The notes beneath the pieces were generated by a model, which ran no database searches, was not told the origin of the DNA, and saw only the letters and a list, made by a program, of their open reading frames with translations. DNA of 5,432 nt from an uncultured Eubacteriales bacterium (lineage in GTDB: Bacteria; Bacillota; Clostridia; Peptostreptococcales; Anaerovoracaceae), in assembly GCA_902796875.1 (NCBI GenBank), contig CADBQT010000012.1, positions 1 through 5,432 of the forward strand, written 5' to 3'. Both the position numbers and the translations under genes were made by a program. This document shows positions 1 through 5,432 of this stretch, piece by piece. The first letter of the stretch is position 1, and each line of letters starts with the position of its first letter.

Positions 1-330
<330 letters not shown>

Positions 331-336
331 CTTGAC

Positions 337-365
337 AGTATACTGCAAAGAATAAGCAAATGCAA
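337..365 (-). promoter_or_regulatory. Sigma-A-like promoter for rpsB
   Basis: On the minus strand, TTGCAT (365-360) is followed by a 17-bp spacer and TATACT (342-337). This is a good vegetative promoter with the standard spacing. Transcription would begin near 330 and run toward rpsB. Confidence 0.7.
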
Positions 366-804
366 GGGGTTTCGGCGGGTTTTGGGACTGATCATATCTT
401 TTTCTCCTTACCCCGGCAAACCTGCCGCCCCGTCCTTTCAGCGGAAGAAGTCGAAATCCCGGATTATTCGCTGAAGCTCGCCCCGAAGGACGACCTCACC
501 TGGCCCCCTCTCCTTTTTTTTCAGCGACAAATGCCATTCAAACGGAAGTTTCCGCTGAAATCCGGGAGAGAATGGCATGGATGCTGTCGCCAACAGAACA
601 TGTTTCAGCGAAAAATCTCGCTGGACCAGATTTCCGCTGAAATCCGGGAGAGAATGGCATGGATGCTGTCGCCAACAGAATATGTTTCAGCGAAAAATCC
701 CTCTAGACCTGGATTTCCGCTGAAACGACATCCTGCAAAGGCCACGGATGCGCTGATCTGTCACCACGCCGCGATGCATTTTCACGCCAGCCTGTAATAG
801 ACCC
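366..804. other. Intergenic stretch without a gene
   Basis: No coding region is supported here. The open frame across 360-797 is not a gene: the two near-identical repeat copies inside it lie 82 bp apart, so they are read in different frames and give unrelated peptides. There is also no ribosome binding site. The stretch contains the palindromic array (436-725), an eight-T run at 514-521, and flanks at 366-435 and 726-804 in which I see nothing specific. Confidence 0.7.
436..725. repeat. Tandem palindromic repeat array, four units of about 83 bp
   Basis: TTTCAGCG occurs at 436, 519, 603 and 685. Its inverse CGCTGAAA occurs at 553, 635 and 718, with the variant CGCTGAAG at 469. Successive copies are 82-84 bp apart. 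Each pair can close a hairpin of about 40 nt: 436-476, 519-560, 603-642 and 685-725. The 69 bp at 549-617 and 631-699 are identical except for one base (C599 versus T681). The two outer units are more diverged. In the last two hairpins an inner stem changes from AAATCT/AGATTT (613-618, 628-633) to AAATCC/GGATTT (695-700, 711-716), so pairing is kept. The array lies between rpsB and a plus-strand MinD-like gene. It has no transposase, and its function is unknown. Confidence 0.85.
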
Positions 805-833
805 TTGACGGGAACGAAAAATGTGGGCAAAAT
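805..833 (+). promoter_or_regulatory. Possible promoter for the MinD-like gene
   Basis: TTGACG (805-810) is followed by a 17-bp spacer and CAAAAT (828-833), which matches four of six bases of the -10 consensus. A start near 840 would give a leader of roughly 34 nt. The -35 is strong and the -10 is modest. Confidence 0.45.
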
Positions 834-873
834 AAGTGATGGACGTTTTTTTCTGAAGCAACGATTTCGATCC

Positions 874-1596
874 ATGGGCAAAGTTATTTTGGTCACATCG
901 GGAAAAGGGGGCACGGGTAAAACCATGTTCTCCGTGAATCTGGGCGCAACTTTAGCCCAGAGAGGAAGACGGGTCGCACTGATCGACCTGGATCTTGGCA
1001 TGCGGAATATGGACCTCTATCTCGGCATGGAGAATCGTGTGGTCTTCAATATCATGGACGTGATGACGGGAATGTGCCGCCTGAGCAAGGCCCTTCTCAA
1101 GGTCCAGGGATTCGACTCCCTCTATTTCATGGCCGCATCCCCCAGAAGCCACGACGGCAAGATCACCGACCAGCACATGTCCGCCCTCTGCGAGCTCCTG
1201 AGAAAGTACTTCGACTACATCATCATCGATACGGGAGCCGGGGCCGGGGATCTGCTCACCGCCGCCGCAAAGGCAGCGGATACCGGGGTGATCGTCACCG
1301 AGCCGGAGATCGCCGCCTTAAGAGACGGAGACACGGTAGCCTCCATCCTGGGCGACTGCGGACTCCGGGACATCTGCATGGTCATCAACAAAGTGGACCT
1401 GGAGCTGGTCAGCGCCGGGATCCTTCCCGACGTGGAGTCCATCATCAACAGCACCGGAACTCCGGTAGTGGGCATCATCCAGCTGAACCGGGACATCCGG
1501 ATCTCCACCAGCCGTGGCACCCCCGCTGTCTGCAAGACGGAGACGGACACGGCCAGAAACTTCCTGGCCATCACCGGCCGCATCATTCAGGACTAG
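874..1596 (+). CDS. Orphan MinD-like ParA/MinD-family ATPase, short form
   Basis: The 240-residue protein starts MGKVILVTSGKGGTGKT. It has the deviant Walker A motif of MinD/ParA ATPases (residues 10-17, signature lysine K11, catalytic-loop K16). The switch I region DLDLGMRNMDLYLG (38-51) is MinD-like, switch II is DTGAGAGD (119-126), and NKVD (172-175) is the base-recognition segment. The stretches around RVVFNIMDVMTG and EIAALRDGD also match MinD. Classical MinD is about 265-270 residues and ends in a linker and a basic amphipathic helix that binds membrane. This protein stops at the end of the fold (NFLAITGRIIQD) without that tail. No minC or minE is adjacent. The ATG at 874 matches the family start, although no clear ribosome binding site precedes it. 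An in-frame TTG at 805 would add 23 residues unlike the family. Its role, whether in division, flagella or other positioning, is open. Confidence 0.85.
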   Translation: MGKVILVTSGKGGTGKTMFSVNLGATLAQRGRRVALIDLDLGMRNMDLYLGMENRVVFNIMDVMTGMCRLSKALLKVQGFDSLYFMAASPRSHDGKITDQHMSALCELLRKYFDYIIIDTGAGAGDLLTAAAKAADTGVIVTEPEIAALRDGDTVASILGDCGLRDICMVINKVDLELVSAGILPDVESIINSTGTPVVGIIQLNRDIRISTSRGTPAVCKTETDTARNFLAITGRIIQD

Positions 1597-1626
1597 TCCG
1601 GCAGGTCGTTCAGGCCATCGGTCCTT

Positions 1627-2304
1627 TCAGAACATCTTTTCCGCTTTCATACTCAGAAACGCCCCATCACCGATGATCACATGATCTAGAACGGGAATGC
1701 CCAGAAGCTCTCCTGCCTCGGCCAGTCTTCGCGTGGTTTTAAGGTCCTGATCGCTGGGGTGAGGATCCCCGGACGGGTGATTGTGGAGGAAGATCACGGA
1801 GCATGCGCTTCGCCGGATGGCCTGGGAGAAAACTTCCCTGGGCGCCGCCCCGGAGGAAAAGAGATCCCCCACCGAGACTTCCGTCTCCTCGATGATGTCC
1901 CCCCTGGCATCCACCAGTACGCAGAAGAAGTGTTCTTTTTTCCTGTAGCGAAGCCTTTCCATGAACAGATCCGCCACGTCCGCCGACCCGCGGATCCTGC
2001 CGATCTTCTTGGGCCTGCTGTTGGCGATCCGCCGGCCCAGTTCCACCGCCGCCAGAAGTTCGCAGACCTTGGCGTCCCCCATGCCCCGGATGGATTTCAG
2101 TTCCTCCGGCGCGCAGTCCGCCAAAAAGCGCACCCCCGACGGATCCCTGGCCAAAATCTCTCCAGCCAGATCCATGACGGACCGGTCCCGGGTCCCCGTG
2201 CGCAAAAGCACGGCCAAAATCTCCGCCGTGGACAGCTTCTCCTTTCCTTCCCTCAGCAGTTTTTCCCTGGGTTTTTCCCAGTCCGGCAGCTCTTTTACAT
2301 CCAT
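1627..2304 (-). CDS. radC: RadC family protein (JAB/JAMM domain)
   Basis: The product has 225 residues, the usual RadC length. The N-terminal segment PREKLLREGKEKLSTAEILA (residues 12-31) is typical of the family. A helix-hairpin-helix follows around IRGMGDAKVCELLAAVELG (72-90). The C-terminal JAB domain carries H174-x-H176-P-S-G followed by P183-S-D-Q-D187, the metal-binding JAMM signature. The name comes from an old E. coli DNA-repair assignment that was later withdrawn. The domain resembles a metalloprotease or DNA-processing domain, and the true role is unclear. The ATG at 2304 is chosen because GGGAGGA (2311-2317) lies six bases upstream; an in-frame TTG at 2340 lacks such a site and falls in the terminator. 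The gene is convergent with the MinD-like gene, with 30 bp between stop codons. Confidence 0.95.
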   Translation of the reverse strand: MDVKELPDWEKPREKLLREGKEKLSTAEILAVLLRTGTRDRSVMDLAGEILARDPSGVRFLADCAPEELKSIRGMGDAKVCELLAAVELGRRIANSRPKKIGRIRGSADVADLFMERLRYRKKEHFFCVLVDARGDIIEETEVSVGDLFSSGAAPREVFSQAIRRSACSVIFLHNHPSGDPHPSDQDLKTTRRLAEAGELLGIPVLDHVIIGDGAFLSMKAEKMF

Positions 2305-2338
2305 ATTCGATCCTCCCAATACCCGAATCAGAAGATAC

Positions 2339-2375
2339 AAAAACGCCCGGAACAGCTTCTGCCGCTCCTGGGCGT
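2339..2375 (-). terminator. Intrinsic terminator after cmk
   Basis: On the minus strand, ACGCCC-A-GGA (2375-2366) pairs with TCC-GGGCGT (2351-2343) around a loop of about 14 nt. Four more Ts follow directly (2342-2339). The hairpin lies about 40 bp past the cmk stop codon and would end the nrdR-cmk transcript. It overlaps the predicted radC transcription start. Confidence 0.7.
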
Positions 2376-2404
2376 ATTTTACATTATTTTCCAGTTTCCG
2401 TCAA
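2376..2404 (-). promoter_or_regulatory. Sigma-A-like promoter for radC
   Basis: On the minus strand, TTGACG (2404-2399), a 17-bp spacer and TAAAAT (2381-2376) form a strong vegetative promoter. The start would fall near 2369, inside the left arm of the terminator hairpin. A radC transcript would therefore lack the bases needed to form that terminator. Confidence 0.7.
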
Positions 2405-2416
2405 CGGGAAATGGGA

Positions 2417-3073
2417 TTATTTTCCAAATGCGATCTCCTTCACCCGGGCCACCACCTCATCGATGGTCATCCCCGTGGTGTCCAGTTCCACCGCATCCTC
2501 TGCCTTTTGGAGAGGATTCAGCTTCCGGGTCATGTCCTGATGATCCCGCTGGCGAATGTCCTCCAGGACCTCTTCATAAGTCTGGGTCTCCCCCTTTTCC
2601 TGAAGTTCCCGGAACCGGCGATCCGCCCGCTCTTCTGCCGAAGCGGTCAGGTAGATCTTCACCTCCGCATCCTTCAGGACGTTGGTGCCGATGTCCCGGC
2701 CGTCCATGATCACGCTTTTTCGGGCCGCCATGCCCCGCTGGATCTCCACCAGCTTTTCCCGTACCGCCGGGATGGCGGAACAGACCGAAGCCATCCGGGA
2801 CATCTCCGGAGTGCGAATCTTGTCCCCCACGTCCACGCCGTCCAAAAGGATGCTCCCGCCGACGAAATCGATGTCCGTCCGGTCCAGCATCTCCTTGACC
2901 GCCGCTTCACTTGCCGGGTCGATCTTCTCCGTCCATACCTTGTATCCGATGGCACGGTACATGGCTCCCGTGTCGATGTAGTCGATATCCAGTTCTTTCG
3001 CCACGGCCTTGGCGATGGTGCTCTTGCCGGCGCCGCTGGGCCCGTCGATGGCGATGCGATAGATCTTTTCCAT
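2417..3073 (-). CDS. cmk: Cytidylate kinase (CMP/dCMP kinase)
   Basis: The 218-residue protein transfers phosphate from ATP to CMP or dCMP, giving CDP and dCDP in the cytoplasm. Visible motifs are the P-loop GPSGAGKST (11-19), the substrate-binding DTGAMYR (34-40), MDGRDIGT (123-130), the arginine-rich RRFREL (152-157), and the C-terminal RQRDHQDMTRKLNPL and AEDAVELDTTGMTIDEV stretches. Length and motif order are normal for bacterial Cmk. The ATG at 3073 has AGGA (3082-3085) eight bases upstream. The gene starts 33 bp after the nrdR stop with no terminator between, so the two are probably cotranscribed. A terminator follows at 2339-2375. Confidence 0.97.
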   Translation of the reverse strand: MEKIYRIAIDGPSGAGKSTIAKAVAKELDIDYIDTGAMYRAIGYKVWTEKIDPASEAAVKEMLDRTDIDFVGGSILLDGVDVGDKIRTPEMSRMASVCSAIPAVREKLVEIQRGMAARKSVIMDGRDIGTNVLKDAEVKIYLTASAEERADRRFRELQEKGETQTYEEVLEDIRQRDHQDMTRKLNPLQKAEDAVELDTTGMTIDEVVARVKEIAFGK

Positions 3074-3106
3074 TCTCGTCTTCCTGTATTCCTCGTCTGC
3101 AGTCGA

Positions 3107-3571
3107 TCAGTCTTTTTTCTTCGTGGTCAGAAGGCGCTCCACCTCCTGGACGAAGGTGTTCACGTCGGTGAACTGACGGTAGACGGAGGCAAACCGCACG
3201 TAGGCCACCTCGTCCAGATCCCGCAGCTGCTCCATGACCAGCTCGCCGATGAAGGCGCTCTCCACTTCCTTTTCCATCATATTGTTGAGGCCGCGTTCGA
3301 TGTCGTTGACGATCCTCTCCATGTCGGTGACGGATACCGGCCGCTTCTCGCAGGCGCGGATGATGCCGTTGAGAAGTTTGTTCCGGTCGAAGGCCTGCCG
3401 GCTGCCGTCCTTCTTGACGACCATCAGGATCATCTCCTCCACCTTCTCGTAGGTAGTGAACCGTCTCCCGCAGGATTCGCATTCTCTCCTGCGGCGGATC
3501 GCCTTACCGTCCTCTGTATGCCGGGAATCGATGACTTTGCTGTCCTCGTTTTCACAATAGGGGCATTTCAT
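3107..3571 (-). CDS. nrdR: Transcriptional repressor NrdR
   Basis: The 154-residue protein is a full-length NrdR, the zinc- and nucleotide-binding repressor of ribonucleotide reductase genes. The zinc ribbon has CPYC (C3, C6) and CESC (C31, C34), with [20 protein letters not shown] between and around them. An ATP-cone follows (about residues 49-139), including [17 protein letters not shown], and the conserved YVRFASVYR at 124-132 is present. The start ATG at 3571 has a near-perfect AGGAGG (3579-3584) seven bases upstream. No ribonucleotide reductase gene is in the window, so its targets are elsewhere. The promoter region carries NrdR-box-like sites, which suggests self-repression. It is probably cotranscribed with cmk. 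Confidence 0.97.
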   Translation of the reverse strand: MKCPYCENEDSKVIDSRHTEDGKAIRRRRECESCGRRFTTYEKVEEMILMVVKKDGSRQAFDRNKLLNGIIRACEKRPVSVTDMERIVNDIERGLNNMMEKEVESAFIGELVMEQLRDLDEVAYVRFASVYRQFTDVNTFVQEVERLLTTKKKD

Positions 3572-3589
3572 CTGGTGACCTCCTGTTTC

Positions 3590-3603
3590 GCGGCCTTGGC
3601 CGC
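3590..3603 (-). other. GC-rich hairpin just before the nrdR ribosome binding site
   Basis: GCGGC and GCCGC pair around a CAAG loop, ending five bases before the AGGAGG of nrdR. No T-run follows, so it is not a terminator. It could stabilise the message or affect translation. Confidence 0.4.
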
Positions 3604-3604
3604 A

Positions 3605-3650
3605 ACACTAAATTCTTCTTCAAACAATCCGATTGTACTACATCTTGTGG
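3605..3650 (-). promoter_or_regulatory. Paired NrdR-box-like operator
   Basis: On the minus strand, CCACAAGATGTAGTAC (3650-3635) matches the known NrdR-box pattern acaCwAtATaTwGtGt at 12 of 16 positions, including the CwA and TwGt cores. A second, weaker site at 3620-3605 keeps the right half (TTTAGTGT). It lies exactly 30 bp from the first, which is three helical turns. NrdR boxes normally occur in such phased pairs. The first box overlaps the -10 and spacer of the nrdR promoter. Confidence 0.6.
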
Positions 3651-3660
3651 TCTTTGCCAA
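3632..3660 (-). promoter_or_regulatory. Sigma-A-like promoter for nrdR-cmk
   Basis: On the minus strand, TTGGCA (3660-3655) is followed by a 17-bp spacer and TACAAT (3637-3632). The start would be near 3625, downstream of the symporter terminator, which makes nrdR-cmk a separate transcription unit. Confidence 0.7.
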
Positions 3661-3669
3661 GACCTCCAC

Positions 3670-3708
3670 AAAAAAAGAGGGGCTCCTGCAGATGCAGAAG
3701 CCACCTCT
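3670..3708 (-). terminator. Strong intrinsic terminator after the symporter gene
   Basis: Read on the minus strand, AGAGG-GGCT-CTGC (starting at 3708) pairs with GCAG-AGCC-CCTCT (ending at 3676). The loop is ATCT, with small bulges or mismatches, and seven Ts follow counting the last stem base. It starts about 16 bp after the symporter stop codon. Confidence 0.9.
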
Positions 3709-3724
3709 GTGCCGATCGTAAGGA

Positions 3725-5218
3725 TCAGTTTCTCACGTGGAAGCTCAGGTTCTCCTGATATTCGCCTGAATCCAGACGACGGAAGAAGTCCTTCGTCTCC
3801 ATGGCGATGACGCCGCTTAGCACGACGAGAGCCACCAGGTTCGGCGCCGCCATCAGCGCGTTGAAGATGTCGGCGATGGTCCATACCTGGCTCAGGGTCA
3901 GGAACGGTCCGATGAGCACCGCCAGGATGTAGATCCAGCGATAGACCTGAACGGCGGCTTTGTTGCCGTTGGTCAGGTAATCGAAGCACCGCTCCGCGTA
4001 GTAGTCCCAGCCGAGGATGGTGGTAAAGGCGAAGAAGGCCAGTGCCGTCATGACGACGAATGCGCCGGCTGCGCTGGACCAGGGAAGGCCCATGCCGAAG
4101 GCCATCTGAGTCAGGGCCGCGCCGTCCACCACCGGATCCGCTCCGTTGGCCATACCGGCAGCCAGGTTCATCTGGTTGGCCGTCTCATATGCGCCGGAGA
4201 CCATCAGGGTCAGCCCCGTCATGGAGCAGATGCAGATGGTATCGATGAAGGTACCGGTCATGGTGACCAGACCCTGACGGACACACTCATTGGTCTGTGC
4301 CGCCGCCGCCGCGATAGGCGCAGAACCGAGGCCCGCTTCGTTGGAGAAGATGCCTCTGGCGACGCCCTTCTGGAGGGCGATGAACATGGTTCCCACTACA
4401 CCGCCGGTGACCGCAGAGGGGCTGAAGGCCGCCACGACGATCTGTCCGATGGCATGAGGAACTTCCGTGATGTGGAACAGGATAATGCAAAGGCATACGA
4501 TCACGTAGGCGATGGCCATGAACGGTACGACGACGGTCGTAACGGAGGCGATCCGCTTGATGCCGCCGATGATGACCAGGGCGGCCAGAACGGCAACGAC
4601 CACAGCCGTGATGACCACGGCGATGGAGTAGTCACCGCCAAAGAGGCTGACCGTGTGGATACCTTCGGGATCGAAGAAGGACTTGGCCGCGTTGGCGATA
4701 CCGTTGACCTGGGTGATGGTGCCGATGCCCAGGGCTCCGGCCAGGCAGCCGAAGAGGGCGAACAGCTTACCCAGCCACTTCCAGTTGTGGCCGGTCCTTT
4801 CCTTCATGCCTTTTTCGATGTAGTAGAAGGGACCGCCCAGATAGGAGCCGTCTTCCTTTTTGATTCTGTACTTGATGGCCAGAAGGCCTTCCGCGTACTT
4901 GGTCGCCATTCCGAAGCAGGCAGCGATGATCATCCAGAACAGCGCACCGGGACCTCCGGCGACAACGGCCGTGGCCACGCCGACGATGTTACCGGTACCG
5001 ATGGTCGCCGACAGGGCCGTGGCCAGAGCACCGAAACTGGTGACTTCTCCGGAGCCTCCCTCTTCGTTGTGGACCATGTACTTCAGGGCTTTGCCCAGTT
5101 TGCGGAACTGCAAGACTTTCAGACGGACCGTCAGCAGGATGCCTGCGCCCATGATCAGGACGATAAGCGGTACTCCCCAGACGATCCCATCGACTTTGTC
5201 GAGAAATTGAGTAACCAT
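3725..5218 (-). CDS. Sodium:alanine/glycine symporter, AGCS family
   Basis: The 497-residue membrane protein takes up alanine or glycine with sodium. Family motifs are GTGNIVGV (74-81), AGGPGALFWM (87-96), YLGGPFYYIEKGM (126-138), GVARGIFSNEAGLGSAPIAA (285-304), TGTFIDTICICSMTGL (321-336) and GWDYYAERC (403-411). Many hydrophobic segments alternate with short loops, in line with the roughly 10-11 helices of this family. The ATG at 5218 is chosen because AAAGGAG (5226-5232) lies seven bases upstream; the upstream in-frame start at 5263 has no such site. The gene stands alone between a glycine riboswitch and a strong terminator. The riboswitch makes glycine a likely substrate. AgcS, AlsT and DagA names are used for relatives, and sequence alone does not separate them. 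Confidence 0.95.
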   Translation of the reverse strand: MVTQFLDKVDGIVWGVPLIVLIMGAGILLTVRLKVLQFRKLGKALKYMVHNEEGGSGEVTSFGALATALSATIGTGNIVGVATAVVAGGPGALFWMIIAACFGMATKYAEGLLAIKYRIKKEDGSYLGGPFYYIEKGMKERTGHNWKWLGKLFALFGCLAGALGIGTITQVNGIANAAKSFFDPEGIHTVSLFGGDYSIAVVITAVVVAVLAALVIIGGIKRIASVTTVVVPFMAIAYVIVCLCIILFHITEVPHAIGQIVVAAFSPSAVTGGVVGTMFIALQKGVARGIFSNEAGLGSAPIAAAAAQTNECVRQGLVTMTGTFIDTICICSMTGLTLMVSGAYETANQMNLAAGMANGADPVVDGAALTQMAFGMGLPWSSAAGAFVVMTALAFFAFTTILGWDYYAERCFDYLTNGNKAAVQVYRWIYILAVLIGPFLTLSQVWTIADIFNALMAAPNLVALVVLSGVIAMETKDFFRRLDSGEYQENLSFHVRN

Positions 5219-5264
5219 ATACACTCTCCTTTGGAATAATAAAAATAATGATAATAATGACAAA

Positions 5265-5290
5265 AGCCGATCATATTGCTATGAACGACT
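5265..5290 (-). promoter_or_regulatory. Hairpin in the riboswitch expression platform
   Basis: On the minus strand, AGTCGTTCATA (5290-5280) pairs with TATGATCGGCT (5275-5265) around a GCAA tetraloop. The stem has one T-T mismatch and one G-T pair. TTTT follows (5265-5262), then G and an A/T-rich stretch. It could be a weak intrinsic terminator, or a structural stem that brings the upstream ACTCTCC close to the ribosome binding site. Confidence 0.55.
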
Positions 5291-5291
5291 G

Positions 5292-5301
5292 TCTGGAGAG
5301 T
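5292..5301 (-). promoter_or_regulatory. Anti-aptamer / anti-Shine-Dalgarno strand
   Basis: ACTCTCCAGA (minus, 5301-5292) is a perfect 10-bp complement of TCTGGAGAGT (5416-5407), the 5' strand of the riboswitch core. Its ACTCTCC part also complements GGAGAGT (5229-5223), which contains the symporter ribosome binding site. It can pair with only one of them at a time. Confidence 0.6.
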
Positions 5302-5321
5302 ACACAAATCGAATATTGTTC

Positions 5322-5418
5322 GCTCTGTCCTTTTGCCTGAGAGATTACCACTGCGCGGCTATTGCCTTTGCGCGCGGCGTACACCTTCGGCGCCCGTCAG
5401 TCCGGGACTCTCCAGAGA
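5322..5418 (-). promoter_or_regulatory. Glycine riboswitch aptamer
   Basis: Read on the minus strand, the region has CTCTG then GAGAG at its 5' side, GCCGAAGG at 5391-5384, CTCTCAGGCAAAAG (5343-5330) and GGACAGAG at the 3' side. These are the hallmark conserved segments of the glycine aptamer. P1 forms from CTCTG/CAGAG (5417-5413, 5327-5323) and P2 from GAGAG/CTCTC. A GCGCG/CGCGC stem fits the variable P3b arm. A small CGAA/TTCG hairpin (5322-5310) follows directly. Glycine riboswitches control glycine degradation or amino-acid transport genes. No second aptamer lies between this one and the gene. An upstream one, and the promoter, would be beyond the window edge. Confidence 0.93.
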
Positions 5419-5432
5419 AAAATCATCTGTTA

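Noticed and set aside
332..361. Plus-strand promoter TTGACA (332-337) reading toward the array
   Set aside because: The -35 is perfect, but at normal spacing the best -10 (GCAAAT, 356-361) matches only three of six bases. The site also overlaps the much better rpsB promoter on the other strand.
480..521. Plus-strand terminator ending in the eight-T run at 514-521
   Set aside because: No stable GC-rich hairpin lies directly before the T-run.
436..725. CRISPR array
   Set aside because: The intact repeats are longer than CRISPR repeats, the linkers are conserved rather than unique, the repeats are palindromic throughout, and there are no cas genes.
436..725. Insertion sequence or MITE ends
   Set aside because: There is no transposase and no clear target-site duplication. 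The regular four-fold tandem layout does not look like a single element, although a mobile origin of the unit cannot be excluded.
360..797. Open reading frame of 145 codons across the palindromic array
   Set aside because: Near-identical repeat copies 82 bp apart are translated in different frames, there is no ribosome binding site, and the peptide resembles nothing.
805..873. TTG start extending the MinD-like protein by 23 residues
   Set aside because: The extension is unlike the family, no ribosome binding site precedes it, and the TTG fits better as part of a -35 element.
1961..3721. Open frame of 586 codons on the plus strand, antisense to radC, cmk and nrdR
   Set aside because: It is a GC-driven shadow of three certain genes: rich in His, Arg and Pro, no family motif, and no ribosome binding site.
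4454..5239. Open frame of 261 codons antisense to the symporter gene
   Set aside because: It mirrors the symporter codons with a skewed Asp/Gly-rich composition and no motif.

Overview
The window looks like chromosomal DNA of a GC-rich member of the Bacillota, most likely a Clostridia-type anaerobe. The clues are strong AGGAGG-type ribosome binding sites, sigma-A-like promoters with 17-bp spacers, an NrdR-controlled cluster, a MinD-family ATPase, and a glycine riboswitch in front of a sodium:amino-acid symporter. The phylum call is inference; no rRNA or species marker is present.

Layout from left to right. Positions 1-171 hold the first 57 codons of rpsB (ribosomal protein S2), minus strand, with a structured leader and a good promoter at 337-365. 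Positions 366-804 carry no gene. Within them, 436-725 is a tandem array of four palindromic units with a period of 82-84 bp. A solitary, short MinD-like ATPase runs on the plus strand (874-1596). It converges on radC (1627-2304, minus), which has its own promoter overlapping a terminator. Upstream of radC on the minus strand are cmk (2417-3073) and nrdR (3107-3571). These two form a probable two-gene operon whose promoter overlaps one good and one degenerate NrdR box. The right third is a sodium:alanine/glycine symporter (3725-5218, minus). It ends in a strong intrinsic terminator and is preceded by a glycine riboswitch (about 5322-5418) whose switching elements can be read from the sequence.

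Functionally, nrdR and cmk both serve DNA-precursor supply: NrdR represses ribonucleotide reductase, and Cmk makes CDP and dCDP. RadC is a RadC/JAB-family protein of uncertain role. The symporter and its riboswitch form a self-contained amino-acid-sensing uptake unit. The least explained parts are the palindromic array, whose sequence changes preserve base pairing, and the orphan MinD-like protein that lacks the usual membrane-binding tail.
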